Notes: generated by a model not told the origin, from the sequence alone. A stretch of DNA of 32,328 bases from Rhodospirillaceae bacterium (GCA_018649725.1 JABIHH010000043.1:1-32328), one strand, 5' to 3'; shown: positions 14,440-24,143, numbered from the stretch's first letter. Translations and numbers: made by a program.

Positions 14440-16695
14440 TCATCTATTTCGTGTTGATTTTCTGGAGCGCTTACGACTTTTGTGAGATTTTTTTCTTGGC
14501 TTTGGACGCTGTCGCCCGGGCGAAGTATTCGTTCCTAAAATTGATAGAACCAGAGAACCTGAAACCGGGTTTGCATCTTCCAAAACAACATCCAGCTTCA
14601 TGCCCAGATGAAAAACATACTTGTTGCGTGACCCTTTGAGGGACATCCGCTTCTCATCAAATTCGTAATAATCATCGGGCAGGGAGCGAATGGGGAGCAA
14701 GCCATCTGAGGCAATTTCGTCCAAGGTTATGAACAGGCCAAAATTTGTGACACCGTTCACTTTACCGCTAAACGTCTCACCGATTTTGCCTGAGAGATAA
14801 GCCGCTGAGAAACGATCTACCACGTCTCGCTCAGCCACAGCGGCCCGGCGTTCCGTGACGCTCAAATGCTCGCCAATTTCTTCCGTGTTAATGGGCTTAT
14901 CATCAAGCCCACCTGCACCCAGACTTAATCCAGAGATGAGCGCCCGGTGTACGATTAGATCCGCGTAGCGCCGGATCGGCGAGGTGAAATGACAATAGCG
15001 CCGGAGCGCCAAGCCAAAATGGCCGACATTTTTGCCGGTATAAGTCGCTTGAGATTGGCTCCGCAAGGTCATCTGGCTGACGGCATCGAAGTATTCACCT
15101 TCTTTGGCTTTTTTAAGGATTTGATTGAAATTGCGCGGCATCAAAACCTGACCTTTGGACAGCTTGAAGCCGATGCTTTTTAAAAATTGGCGATAGCTTT
15201 CGAGGTTTTTGGCCGGTGGCTCATCATGGATACGATAGAGGCAGGGTTGCTTTTGCTCTTCCAAGGTCGTCGCAGCCGCAACATTGGCGGCGATCATGAA
15301 TTCTTCGATGAGTTTGTGGCTGTCATGACGCAGCCGGGATTGGACATCTTGAACATAGCCATCGTCATCCAAGATGATTTTTTTCTCCGGCAAATCGAGA
15401 TCGAGCGGTTCACGATCGAGGCGTTCCCGGCACAGCGCATCGTAAGCGCCGTAGAGCGGCTGAATAACACTTTCCAAGAGCGGGGTGGTCAAATCGTCTG
15501 GAGAACCATCCACAGCGGCTTGGACTTGATTATAGGTCAGTCTAGCATGGGAGCGCATGAGACCGCGCACAAATTGATGACGGAGGGCTCTGCCATCTGC
15601 ATCGATCCACATATGGACGGCCAGACAGGGACGCTCCTCATCGGGTCTTAAAGAGCACCAGCCATTCGAGAGACCTTCCGGCAGCATCGGCACGACTTGA
15701 TCCGGAAAATAGACCGAGTTGCCCCGCTCGAGGGCGGTCTTATCAAGCTCGTCGCTGGGCCGGACATACCAGGCGACATCGGCAATTGCGACCATCAGAT
15801 GCCAGCCGCCCGGATTTGCTTTATCATTGTCGGGCTCAGCAAAGACGGCGTCATCGAAATCCCGAGCATCTTCGTCATCAATGGTGACGAGCGGAACGTC
15901 TCTAAGATCATCGCGCTTATCCAGCGGTGCGGCATTGGCTTTCTCTGCCTGCTCGACGGCCAGATCGGTAAAAATGTAGGGGATGTTATGGTCATGCAGG
16001 GCAATCTTGGTGTATGGCTGATCCCCCTTGCTTGTCTCGGGCCGTTCTATATTTAAAATTTCAGTGATGGTGGCCGAGGCGCGGCCAAGCTTGCGGCCAC
16101 TTTCGATCTCAGCCACGACGAGATCACCCGGCTTGGCGCCATTGATATTTTCCGGTGGCACGATGAAGTCAAAATGATGTTTGCGGTCGGTCGGCTCAAG
16201 CATGCCGCCTTCATCGGTCTCGCGGTAAATGCCCAAAATTGTTTTAGGCGCAAAGCCAATGCGTTTGATGATCGATGCATTGTAATTGTTGTCTTCAATC
16301 GGCTGCAGGCGCGCCAGGGCCCGGTCGCCCTTGCCGAGGGCAGCTTGGCGGGATTTGCCGCGTTTTTCTGGATTAATAAAAATGATCGGCGGCTCGGCGT
16401 CCTGGTCCCAATTGAGCGGTGTTGCAACAACGTCGCCATACTCATCCGTGCCGGTCACTTCAATGACGGTGACACGCGGCAGGCGACCTGAGAGCACATA
16501 TTGTTTGCCGCGGGTCCGTTCAATCTCGCCGGCTTCTTCAAGTTCTTTGATCGCTTGTTTGACGCCAGCCCGGTCTTTGGTGCCGATCCCGATCATGATA
16601 TTACGCACACCGACACCCTCGCGGGTTCCGCCGATAAAATCGATTATTTGATTTTTGTGGATGGGAGGGGCCGGTTTTTTTCCGGAAGTCGTCAC
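14440..16695 (-). CDS. rnr: Ribonuclease R
   Basis: 751 residues of the RNase II/R family of processive 3'-5' hydrolytic exoribonucleases. A winged-helix-like start (about 10-70) is followed by cold-shock OB domains (about 70-220). The RNB catalytic domain has TIDDEDARDFDDAVFA at 271-286 carrying the metal-binding aspartates. A late RNB block FTSPIRRYADLIVHRAL follows, then an S1 domain (GETFSGKVNGVTNFGLFITL). The tail is strongly basic (RPKPRKKSHKSRKRSRK…), which separates RNase R from RNase II and helps degrade structured RNA. The GTG start overlaps the topA stop (GTGA), so it is translationally coupled to topA. Confidence 0.96.
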   Translation of the reverse strand: MTTSGKKPAPPIHKNQIIDFIGGTREGVGVRNIMIGIGTKDRAGVKQAIKELEEAGEIERTRGKQYVLSGRLPRVTVIEVTGTDEYGDVVATPLNWDQDAEPPIIFINPEKRGKSRQAALGKGDRALARLQPIEDNNYNASIIKRIGFAPKTILGIYRETDEGGMLEPTDRKHHFDFIVPPENINGAKPGDLVVAEIESGRKLGRASATITEILNIERPETSKGDQPYTKIALHDHNIPYIFTDLAVEQAEKANAAPLDKRDDLRDVPLVTIDDEDARDFDDAVFAEPDNDKANPGGWHLMVAIADVAWYVRPSDELDKTALERGNSVYFPDQVVPMLPEGLSNGWCSLRPDEERPCLAVHMWIDADGRALRHQFVRGLMRSHARLTYNQVQAAVDGSPDDLTTPLLESVIQPLYGAYDALCRERLDREPLDLDLPEKKIILDDDGYVQDVQSRLRHDSHKLIEEFMIAANVAAATTLEEQKQPCLYRIHDEPPAKNLESYRQFLKSIGFKLSKGQVLMPRNFNQILKKAKEGEYFDAVSQMTLRSQSQATYTGKNVGHFGLALRRYCHFTSPIRRYADLIVHRALISGLSLGAGGLDDKPINTEEIGEHLSVTERRAAVAERDVVDRFSAAYLSGKIGETFSGKVNGVTNFGLFITLDEIASDGLLPIRSLPDDYYEFDEKRMSLKGSRNKYVFHLGMKLDVVLEDANPVSGSLVLSILGTNTSPGRQRPKPRKKSHKSRKRSRKSTRNR

Positions 16696-19400
16696 TGCTC
16701 GGTATTTTCCTGTGGATCTATTTGGCTATCGGCTGGAACACTCGTTTCCGGCTGGATGATCGAGGCTTCCGTCTCAGCTGCCACTTCTTTAGCGGCGGCT
16801 TTTTTCTTGGCGGCTTTCTTTTTAGCCGCTTTCTTTTTGGCAGGCGCTCGTTTTTTAGCCTTGGTCTTATCGCCTTTCGCCGCCAACCAGGTCAGGGCCA
16901 GTTCAAGACTTGGCGTTTCCTGATCATCTTCTTCACCTTTGGGCTTTTTCATATCCTTCGGCATATTGGCTTTGATCTTGCCATGCTGCACAAAAGGTCC
17001 CCAGCGGCCCCAGCGCATCATCACCGGCTTTTTGGTGCGGGGATGAATGCCGACCTCACGAGGTTCCGGCTTTTTAGGCGCATTGGCCAAAAGATCGCAG
17101 GCGCGGTTGAGGCCGATGGTCAAAACATCGTCTTCTTTAAGCGATACATACGTGCCGGCCAATTTGATAAAGGGCCCAAAAGGTCCGATGCCGGCAGTGA
17201 CCATCTGGCCGGTCTCCGGATAAATGCCAACTTCGCGCGGCAGCTCCAATAATTTGAGCGCCATTGCGAGATTAACTTCTGCCGGGTCCATGGCTTTGGT
17301 CAGTGAGCTGCGCTTGGGCTTCTTTTTGCCTTCGCCTTCGCCCAATTGGATATAAAAGCCGTAGGGGCCGCGCCTCAGCGTGATGTCGAGGCCGAGCTCC
17401 GGATGTTTGCCGAGCTCTTTCGGACCACTATCTGTAATATCTGAGCCGTTGCCATCGGCTGCCAGCGGGCGGGTATGGCGACATTCTGGATAGCGCGAGC
17501 AGCCAATAAAGGCACCGTGGCGACCGAGTTTGAGGCTCAACTCACCATCTGCGCAAGACGGACATTGGCGGGGATTGCCGTCCCCATTGTCGTGGAAGAA
17601 ATGCGGTCCCAATATTTCGTTGAGGTTATCCAACACTTCGCGGACGCGTAAATCAGCCGTCCCATCGACGGCCGTTTTAAAGTGGGTCCAGAAATCTTGT
17701 AAGACATCTTTCCACTCCAGCTGGCCATCCGAGATTTTATCAAGCTTCTCTTCGAGATCAGCCGTGAAGCTATATTCAACATATTGGCTAAAGAAGCTGG
17801 AGAGGAAGGCGGTTACCAAGCGGCCCCGATCTTCCGAGAAAAAGCGCCGGTTTTCGACCCGTACATAATTGCGGTCCTGCAACACGGAAATAATGGAGGC
17901 ATAGGTGGACGGCCGGCCAATGCCCAACTCTTCGAGTTTCTTTACCAAGCTCGCTTCAGAAAAGCGCGGTGGCGGCTGGGTGAAATGCTGTTCCGGTAAA
18001 ATATTATTGCGGCTGAGATCTTCGCCTTCATTGAGCGGTGGCAGGATGCGTTCTTTGTCATCCGTGTCATCTCTGGTGCCGTCACGGTTCTCATCTTTAT
18101 CTTCGTGATAGAGGCGCAAGAAACCATCAAAGGCAATGACCGAGCCGGTGGCCCGCAACGTGACATCGTTGTCGCCCTCAGAGCTGCCTTGCGGTCGGAG
18201 ATCGGCGGCGACTTGGTCGAGCACGGCCTGTTCCATTTGACTGGCAGCCGTGCGGTTCCAGATCAACTGATAGAGTTTCCGCTGATCATCATCCAGCATC
18301 GGCAAATCTTTTGGCAGGCGCCTGATATCCGTTGGCCGGATCGCCTCATGGGCTTCCTGAGCATTTTTCGCTTTGGTTTTATAGACGCGGGGGCTATCCG
18401 GCACATAGTTTGAGCCATAAGCACTATTAACGTGATCTCTGATACTGCTAATGGCCTCACCGGCAATCGTGACGCCATCTGTCCGCATATAAGTAATGAG
18501 GCCCGTTGTTTCGCCGTTGAGAGTCACGCCTTCATAGAGGCGCTGGGCCGTCATCATGGTTTTTTTGGCACCAAAGTGGAGTTTGCGGGCGGCTTCTTGT
18601 TGTAAGGTCGAGGTCGTGAACGGTGGCGGCGGGTTACGTCTTGACTGTTTTTTCTCAATCTTGGAGACGGAAAAGTTACCAGCTTCAATTTGAGCGACGG
18701 CATTTTGCGCATCTTGCTCGTTTTTGAGTGCCAGCTTATCCAGTCGCTCACCATTTAAATGGGTCAGATTTGCGGTAAATTTCTGCCCTGAGGATTTGGC
18801 AAATTCGGCTTTGACCGACCAATATTCTATCGGATCAAAGGCTTCAATCTCGGTCTCACGCTCGGTAATCAGGCGAAGGGCAACCGATTGTACCCGGCCA
18901 GCAGAGCGACTACCCGGCAATTTTCGCCACAAGACAGGCGACAGCGTGAAGCCAACCAAATAATCCAAAGCGCGGCGCGCCAAATAGGCATCGACCAGTT
19001 CTTTGTCGAGTTCGCGGGGCTCTTTAAAAGCATCCAAGATAGCTGATTTGGTAATCTCATTAAAGACAACGCGCTTAACGTCGACGCCATCCAATAATTT
19101 TTTCTCGTTCAAGACTTCCTGGACATGCCAGGAGATGGCCTCGCCTTCGCGGTCCGGATCGGTTGCGAGGTAGAGATGATCGGCGCCCTTCATGGCGGCG
19201 GTGATTTCTTTGATCTGTTTTTGCGATTTGCTGTCGACTTCCCAAATCATGTTGAAGTTGTCGTCCGTGTCGACCGAGCCATTTTTGGACGGCAAATCCC
19301 GGATATGACCGTAGCTCGCCAGAACCTTATAGTCCTCGCCTAAATACTTATTAATAGTTTTCGCCTTGGAGGGCGATTCGACAATAACGACGTTCGACAT
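16692..19400 (-). CDS. topA: DNA topoisomerase I
   Basis: 902 residues. The Toprim domain starts at residue 2 (NVVIVESPSKAKTINKYLG) with acidic metal ligands in ATDPDREGEAISWH. The active-site tyrosine is Tyr304 in LITYMRTDG, and FTTSTLQQEAARKL and RPSTYASIISVL are further type IA signatures. One four-cysteine zinc finger follows (C613, C616, C634, C640), then two degenerate repeat domains without cysteines (GPYGFYIQLG, GPFGPFIKL, GRWGPFVQHG). A Lys/Ala-rich tail (846-871) precedes a short acidic end. It relaxes negative supercoils behind moving polymerase. It begins 1 nt after dprA and overlaps rnr, so dprA-topA-rnr is one unit. Confidence 0.97.
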   Translation of the reverse strand: MSNVVIVESPSKAKTINKYLGEDYKVLASYGHIRDLPSKNGSVDTDDNFNMIWEVDSKSQKQIKEITAAMKGADHLYLATDPDREGEAISWHVQEVLNEKKLLDGVDVKRVVFNEITKSAILDAFKEPRELDKELVDAYLARRALDYLVGFTLSPVLWRKLPGSRSAGRVQSVALRLITERETEIEAFDPIEYWSVKAEFAKSSGQKFTANLTHLNGERLDKLALKNEQDAQNAVAQIEAGNFSVSKIEKKQSRRNPPPPFTTSTLQQEAARKLHFGAKKTMMTAQRLYEGVTLNGETTGLITYMRTDGVTIAGEAISSIRDHVNSAYGSNYVPDSPRVYKTKAKNAQEAHEAIRPTDIRRLPKDLPMLDDDQRKLYQLIWNRTAASQMEQAVLDQVAADLRPQGSSEGDNDVTLRATGSVIAFDGFLRLYHEDKDENRDGTRDDTDDKERILPPLNEGEDLSRNNILPEQHFTQPPPRFSEASLVKKLEELGIGRPSTYASIISVLQDRNYVRVENRRFFSEDRGRLVTAFLSSFFSQYVEYSFTADLEEKLDKISDGQLEWKDVLQDFWTHFKTAVDGTADLRVREVLDNLNEILGPHFFHDNGDGNPRQCPSCADGELSLKLGRHGAFIGCSRYPECRHTRPLAADGNGSDITDSGPKELGKHPELGLDITLRRGPYGFYIQLGEGEGKKKPKRSSLTKAMDPAEVNLAMALKLLELPREVGIYPETGQMVTAGIGPFGPFIKLAGTYVSLKEDDVLTIGLNRACDLLANAPKKPEPREVGIHPRTKKPVMMRWGRWGPFVQHGKIKANMPKDMKKPKGEEDDQETPSLELALTWLAAKGDKTKAKKRAPAKKKAAKKKAAKKKAAAKEVAAETEASIIQPETSVPADSQIDPQENTEQ

Positions 19401-19401
19401 T

Positions 19402-20547
19402 TTATATTTCTATATCGCTTATAATTGAAACCTGGTTGCCAGGGTGCCTTTCTAATCGGCCTGCTAATTCAATTTCTAACAGGATCCAAGACACCACTGC
19501 AGGGGACATGTGGCATCGCCGAATGATTTCGTCAACACTAACTGGCGAAGTATTTAATATTTTTTGAACATCGGACCAGGCAGAAGTGATTTCCACTTGG
19601 TTGGGCTGATCCTTATTTTGTTGTTTAATTTCAAAGGGTTCTGGTTCGGTGAGCGGGCTCATAAACTGCTCATTTAAAATTTGAATTATTTCTTCGCCGG
19701 AATCCGCTAAATGAGCTCCTTGGCGAATTAATTCATTTGTCCCCTTCGCACGAGGGTCAAGCGGCGAACCAGGAACTGCGAAGACTTCTCTGTTTTGCTC
19801 AAGCGCCATCCGGGCCGTGATCAAAGAGCCTGATCTTTTGGCTGCTTCGATGACAACAATGCCACGCGCCGCGCCTGAGATAATCCGATTTCGTCTTGGA
19901 AAATGACGTGCCTGCGGCACTGTTCCGACCGGCATTTCAGAGATCACCACACCTGTCTCGCAGATCTGCTCGTATAAATTTTGGTTCTCTTTTGGATAGA
20001 CAATATCAACGCCGCCCGCCAAGACGGCGACTGTACCGGTGGCCAGCGCCCCTTCATGCGATGACGTATCAATGCCGCGCGCCATACCGGAGGAAACCAG
20101 GAAGCCGGCCTCGCCAAATCCCTTGGCGAAGGAGGCAGCGATGCGGTGGCCATTAATCGACGCGTTGCGCGTCCCCACCATACCGATCGCTTTCTTTTTG
20201 AGAAGATGAGGATGCCCTTTGATAAACAGCACGGGCGGCGCGTCCTCGATATGGGCGAGCAGAGGCGGGTAGTCAGGCTCACCCCGAGCAATCAAGCTTG
20301 CGCCCGCAGCCTCTATCTTTTCCAATTCCGCCTCGGCATCCGCTTTCGAGCATAGCCGAAACCGCTTCGCGCCCCCGCTCTTTGCCAGATCCGGCAGGGC
20401 GGTCAGCGCGGCCTCAACCGAGCCAAATTGCTCCAGCAGCTTATAAAATGTGATCGGTCCAACCCGCTCACTCCGAATAAGCCGAAGCCAGGCGCATTTT
20501 TCAGCTGCCGATAGGCGCCGCGTTACTTCTTGAGTATTGTTACTCAT
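19402..20547 (-). CDS. dprA: DNA processing protein DprA
   Basis: 381 residues. An N-terminal SAM-like helical part (about 14-60) is followed by the Rossmann-like DprA domain with GMVGTRNAS (122-130), SGMARGID (153-160), AVLAGGVD (174-181) and PRRNRIISG. A C-terminal winged-helix domain is present (SVDEIIRRCHMSPAVVSWIL). DprA loads RecA on incoming single-stranded DNA during natural transformation; in bacteria not known to be competent it is still widely kept. The ribosome binding site GGGGA lies in the 3' arm of a perfect hairpin at 20555-20583, which could restrict translation. The gene is tightly linked to topA downstream. Confidence 0.95.
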   Translation of the reverse strand: MSNNTQEVTRRLSAAEKCAWLRLIRSERVGPITFYKLLEQFGSVEAALTALPDLAKSGGAKRFRLCSKADAEAELEKIEAAGASLIARGEPDYPPLLAHIEDAPPVLFIKGHPHLLKKKAIGMVGTRNASINGHRIAASFAKGFGEAGFLVSSGMARGIDTSSHEGALATGTVAVLAGGVDIVYPKENQNLYEQICETGVVISEMPVGTVPQARHFPRRNRIISGAARGIVVIEAAKRSGSLITARMALEQNREVFAVPGSPLDPRAKGTNELIRQGAHLADSGEEIIQILNEQFMSPLTEPEPFEIKQQNKDQPNQVEITSAWSDVQKILNTSPVSVDEIIRRCHMSPAVVSWILLEIELAGRLERHPGNQVSIISDIEI

Positions 20548-20554
20548 ATATATG

Positions 20555-20583
20555 TATCCCCTTTTTTTAGCTCAAAGGGGATA
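20555..20583 (-). promoter_or_regulatory. Hairpin covering the dprA ribosome binding site
   Basis: A perfect 10-bp inverted repeat: TATCCCCTTT (20555-20564 on the plus strand) and AAAGGGGATA (20574-20583) with a 9-nt loop. In the dprA mRNA the GGGG of the second arm is the only good Shine-Dalgarno element, 7 to 11 nt before the ATG. The stem would hide it. No U-run follows, so it is not a normal terminator for plsY. Confidence 0.5.
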
Positions 20584-20632
20584 TGGCGGGGGTAGAGGGG
20601 GTTTTTGGGCGAGAATTAAATTAATGTGCTAA

Positions 20633-21262
20633 CTATTTCTTCTTACCGATTTTGCTTTCTTCGCCCTTAAGCAAGCGTCGAATGTTCTCTTGATGGCGGA
20701 AGATGCCAAGAATGGCGAGGAGGGCGGCGAGGACGGCGACTTTCTCGAACCCCATAAACCATGCATAAAACGGGGAGGCGGCGAGGGCAACCAAAGCTGC
20801 CAGCGAAGAATAGCGAAAGATTGCGGCAATCAGCGCCCAGGTCACGCAAGCGGCCAGTCCAATCTGCCAGGAGATGGCCAAGAGCGTACCGAGCGTCGTT
20901 GCAAAACCTTTGCCGCCTTCGAAACGCAGCCAAAGTGGAAAGTTATGGCCGATGACGGCGGCAAGTCCGGCGATGATGGCAAAATCGATGCCTTTGTCGC
21001 CGCCTGGATAGAGATGATAGGCAATCAGGGCCGCTATACCACCTTTACCGGCATCTAATAATAAGGTCAGCAGCGCCAATGGCTTGTTGCCGGTGCGGAG
21101 CACATTGGTGGCGCCGACATTACCAGAGCCGATGTCGCGGATGTCGCCGAGGCCGGCAAGTTTGGTCAGCACCAGGCCAAACGGGATCGAGCCCAATAAA
21201 TAGGCAAAGAGGGCGACGACAAGATGCGCCCGGGTAACGATATCAATCGCATTTTCCTGCAT
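20633..21262 (-). CDS. plsY: Acyl-phosphate glycerol-3-phosphate acyltransferase PlsY
   Basis: 209 residues, integral membrane protein with about five to seven helices. The three PlsY motifs are present: GSIPFGLVLTKLAG, GSGNVGATNVLR and GHNFPLWLRFEGGKGFATTLG. It transfers an acyl group from acyl-phosphate (made by PlsX) to glycerol 3-phosphate, the first step of phospholipid synthesis. The C-terminus is basic (KGEESKIGKKK). It begins 4 nt after the pyrC-like gene and precedes dprA by 85 nt, in a gap that contains the dprA hairpin. Confidence 0.96.
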   Translation of the reverse strand: MQENAIDIVTRAHLVVALFAYLLGSIPFGLVLTKLAGLGDIRDIGSGNVGATNVLRTGNKPLALLTLLLDAGKGGIAALIAYHLYPGGDKGIDFAIIAGLAAVIGHNFPLWLRFEGGKGFATTLGTLLAISWQIGLAACVTWALIAAIFRYSSLAALVALAASPFYAWFMGFEKVAVLAALLAILGIFRHQENIRRLLKGEESKIGKKK

Positions 21263-21266
21263 TTAT

Positions 21267-22613
21267 TTAATCTTCTTCAAGTTGGTAGACGGTCCGGCCA
21301 TCAATGATGGTTCGCAAGACAACACCTTGCACGAGGCGGAGATCAAACGGCGTGTTCTTGGCCTTACTGGCGAGATCGGTATCTTTCACCTGCCAGCCGC
21401 GCTCAGGATCAAACAGCATGAGGTCGGCTGCTGCGCCCTTGGCCAGTTTACCAGCCGGCAGTTTCAGAAGTTCGGCGGGCACATGGGTGATCTTAGCGAG
21501 GGTCTCAAGCAGGGTCATTTCGCCATTGTGATAGAGATCGAGGCTAACAGCGAGCAGGGTCTCTAACCCGACACCGCCGGATTCGGCTTGCGTAAATGGC
21601 AGACGCTTGCTGTCGGCATCCTGCGGTGTGTGGTCGCTGGCAATGAGATCAATGGTGCCGTCCTTCAACCCCTCGACAATGGCCAGGCGGTCAGCTTCTG
21701 ATCTGAGCGGCGGCGAGAGTTTGGCGAAAGTTCGGTAGTCACCCACCGATTGATCGTTGAGCGCGAAATAAGGCGGTGCCGTGTCACACGTTATGTTGAG
21801 CCCGCGCGCTTTGGCTTTGCGGATAACATCGACCGCTTCGCCGGTTGAGACATGGGCAAAATGAAGCTTGCCGCCGGTCATCTCAACCAGGCGCAAATCG
21901 CGCTCGACCATAATGATCTCGGCTTCTCTCGGGATACCAGGCAAGCCCAGACGGGTCGCGGTCTCACCTGAATTCATGCCGCCAGGTGACACCAAGCTTG
22001 GCTCTTCGGGGTGCTGCACGATCAAGAGGTCAAAGGTGCGTGCATAACTCAGCGCGCGCCGCAGCAATTGCGCATTGGCAATGGCTTTGTCGCCATCGGT
22101 AAAGGCGACGGCGCCGGCTTCGTCGAGGATGCCGATCTCGGTCAGTTCTTTGCCGTCCAGTTCTTTGGTGAGCGCCGCATAGGGGTAAATTTTGGCGAGG
22201 CCAATTTTACGTGCCCGGCGGGCGAGGAATTCAACTTGTGACATATCCGCGATCACCGGCTTGGTATTGGGCAGGCAAACCATGGTGGTCACCCCGCCAG
22301 CTGTTGCCGCGCGGCCAGCGCTTTCGATGGTGCCTTTGTGCTCATAGCCAGGCTCTCTGACCTGAACCCGGATATCAACCAGACCAGGGCTGAGGCAATG
22401 GCCGCCACAATCGATTACTTCAGCGCCTTTGGGCGTACCGTCTTTGAAAATATTTGCACCGAATTCGACGATCTCCTCGCCTGCGGTCAATAGACCGCCC
22501 TTGGCATCACAAACGATGTCCAGGCCACTTGCGGGGTCGAGCAAACGGACATTTATATAGGCTTTTTGGCCCTGGTCATCATCAGGCTGCGCTGCTGTCC
22601 AAACACCGGTCAT
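21267..22613 (-). CDS. pyrC: Dihydroorotase-like protein lacking the metal-binding HxH (probable non-catalytic PyrC')
   Basis: 448 residues of the amidohydrolase class I dihydroorotase family, normal length. The family's DxHxHxREPG appears as D80-I-R82-V-Q84-V-R-E-P-G, so both metal-binding histidines are replaced. The later TPHH-type histidines are also altered ([12 protein letters not shown]). [17 protein letters not shown] and IASDHTPQD are kept. Comparable proteins in alphaproteobacteria and the PyrC' of pseudomonads are inactive and serve to assemble aspartate carbamoyltransferase; a separate active dihydroorotase is then encoded elsewhere. The ATG start overlaps the pyrB stop (ATGA), which fits a stoichiometric PyrB partner. 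Loss of activity is inferred from residues only. Confidence 0.9.
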   Translation of the reverse strand: MTGVWTAAQPDDDQGQKAYINVRLLDPASGLDIVCDAKGGLLTAGEEIVEFGANIFKDGTPKGAEVIDCGGHCLSPGLVDIRVQVREPGYEHKGTIESAGRAATAGGVTTMVCLPNTKPVIADMSQVEFLARRARKIGLAKIYPYAALTKELDGKELTEIGILDEAGAVAFTDGDKAIANAQLLRRALSYARTFDLLIVQHPEEPSLVSPGGMNSGETATRLGLPGIPREAEIIMVERDLRLVEMTGGKLHFAHVSTGEAVDVIRKAKARGLNITCDTAPPYFALNDQSVGDYRTFAKLSPPLRSEADRLAIVEGLKDGTIDLIASDHTPQDADSKRLPFTQAESGGVGLETLLAVSLDLYHNGEMTLLETLAKITHVPAELLKLPAGKLAKGAAADLMLFDPERGWQVKDTDLASKAKNTPFDLRLVQGVVLRTIIDGRTVYQLEED

Positions 22614-23572
22614 TTTGCTTCCTCCAATTGGAGGTTATTCGATAGAATATCGAGACATGCCATGCGGACGGCAACGCCCATCTCAACTTGCTCGCGGATC
22701 ACGCTACGGCTGTAATCATCGGCGACCTCGGAATCGATCTCGACGCCCCGGTTGGCGGGACCCGGATGCATGATCAAGGCGTCGGGTTTTGCGACCGACA
22801 GCTTTTCATAATTAAGGCCAAAGAAATGGAAGTATTCGCGGGTCGACGGAAAGAAGTTGCCCTGCATACGTTCATTTTGCAGGCGTAGCATCATCACGAT
22901 ATCGCAATCTTTGAGGCCGGCTTTCATGTCGTGAAAGACCTCGACGCCGAGATTTTCTGCGCCCGACGGTATGAGCGTCATTGGCGCCACCAAACGAACT
23001 TGTGCTCCCATCGTCACCAACAGATAGATGTTGGAGCGCGCCACCCTCGAATGCAGGATGTCGCCGCAGATGGCGATATTGAGGCCTTGCAACTTACCCC
23101 GGCGGCGCTGAATGGTGAGCGCGTCTAACAGCGCCTGGGTCGGATGTTCGTGGCTGCCGTCACCGGCATTGATGACGGCGCAGTTAACTTTTTCCGCCAG
23201 CAACTGAACCGCGCCGGAAAGACCTGCCCTCACAACCAACACGTCCGGATGCATGGCATTCAGCGTCGACGCCGTATCGATCAGGGTTTCGCCTTTATTA
23301 ACAGAGGAGCTGCCGACCGACATGTTGATGACATCGGCGCTCAGGCGTTTACCGGCAAGCTCGAACGAGGTCCGAGTTCGGGTCGAATCTTCGAAAAAGA
23401 GATTAATAACGGTGCGACCGTGAAGCAGGTCAGTTTTCTTATCCGCGCGCCGATTCTGGTCGACATATTCATCGGATTTTTCCAAAATATGGGAGATTTC
23501 CTGGACTGAAAGGCCTTCAATACCAAGGAGATGGCGGTGCGGATAGGGGGATATTTTAGGGCTGTTTGCCAT
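22610..23572 (-). CDS. pyrB: Aspartate carbamoyltransferase catalytic subunit
   Basis: 320 residues. The carbamoyl-phosphate site is S63-T-R-T-R67 within [21 protein letters not shown]143-P-T-Q146 and the C-terminal aspartate-binding region ([26 protein letters not shown]) are intact. It condenses carbamoyl phosphate and aspartate, the committed step of pyrimidine synthesis. No pyrI-type regulatory subunit is present; the downstream pyrC-like gene is the likely structural partner. A promoter at 23581-23609 ends 8 nt before the ATG, so a leaderless message is predicted. Confidence 0.97.
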   Translation of the reverse strand: MANSPKISPYPHRHLLGIEGLSVQEISHILEKSDEYVDQNRRADKKTDLLHGRTVINLFFEDSTRTRTSFELAGKRLSADVINMSVGSSSVNKGETLIDTASTLNAMHPDVLVVRAGLSGAVQLLAEKVNCAVINAGDGSHEHPTQALLDALTIQRRRGKLQGLNIAICGDILHSRVARSNIYLLVTMGAQVRLVAPMTLIPSGAENLGVEVFHDMKAGLKDCDIVMMLRLQNERMQGNFFPSTREYFHFFGLNYEKLSVAKPDALIMHPGPANRGVEIDSEVADDYSRSVIREQVEMGVAVRMACLDILSNNLQLEEAK

Positions 23573-23580
23573 AAAGGCGC

Positions 23581-23609
23581 ACTATAGGGACGACTTCTGA
23601 ATTGGGCAA
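23581..23609 (-). promoter_or_regulatory. pyrB promoter predicting a leaderless mRNA
   Basis: Minus strand TTGCCC (23604-23609), a 17-bp spacer and TATAGT (23581-23586). Eight nucleotides separate the -10 from the ATG at 23572, so transcription should begin at or within a base or two of the start codon. No Shine-Dalgarno sequence is present. Confidence 0.55.
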
Positions 23610-23662
23610 GTCCTGTGATTGGGAAATTTGTGTTTTATTTCAGGCTCTTGATGGATTTGAGC

Positions 23663-24121
23663 TCAAAGCGAATCGAGCGCGCCTTGCAGAATGTAAGTCG
23701 CGGCCAATTTATCAACCACCTCACTCCGACGTTTTCGGGTCATATCCGCTTCGTCGGTCAAAAAACGCTGGACGGCCGATGTTGAAAGCCGCTCATCCCA
23801 AAAGGCGATGCCGGTTTCCATGCGATCTGTAATATTGGTGCCAAATTGCCGGATCGACTGACACGCTGGCCCTTCCGTACCATCCATGCTGATCGGCAGA
23901 CCAATGACTAGGCCACCGATATTGCGGTCGGCGATAATTTCTTTGAGTTGCTCAAAGTCCTGGGTGAATTTAGTGCGCCGGATTGTATCAATGGCGGTGG
24001 CTATTTTAAATTCGCTATCAGAGACCGCCATACCAACAGTTTTAGAGCCAACATCAAGGCCCAGCAATCTGGCTCCTGGCGTCAGGCTTTCGGTCAGTTC
24101 GGAAAGGGATTCGAAGATCAT
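23663..24121 (-). CDS. ruvX: RuvX/YqgF family Holliday junction resolvase-like nuclease
   Basis: 152 residues with an RNase H-like fold. Asp23 in LLGLDVGSKTVGMAVSD is the first catalytic acid; VIGLPISMDGTEG, FWDERLST and DKLAATYILQGALD complete the family pattern. Members are essential in many bacteria and have been linked to 16S rRNA pre-end processing and to Holliday junction resolution. It heads the long minus-strand run, 90 nt before pyrB, which has its own promoter. A perfect TATAAT lies upstream at 24144-24149. Confidence 0.93.
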   Translation of the reverse strand: MIFESLSELTESLTPGARLLGLDVGSKTVGMAVSDSEFKIATAIDTIRRTKFTQDFEQLKEIIADRNIGGLVIGLPISMDGTEGPACQSIRQFGTNITDRMETGIAFWDERLSTSAVQRFLTDEADMTRKRRSEVVDKLAATYILQGALDSL

Positions 24122-24143
24122 CAGGGCACAATAACGAAAAAAA

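Noticed and set aside
15187..15651. Plus-strand ORF of 154 codons inside rnr
   Set aside because: It lies wholly antisense to the conserved RNB domain of RNase R.
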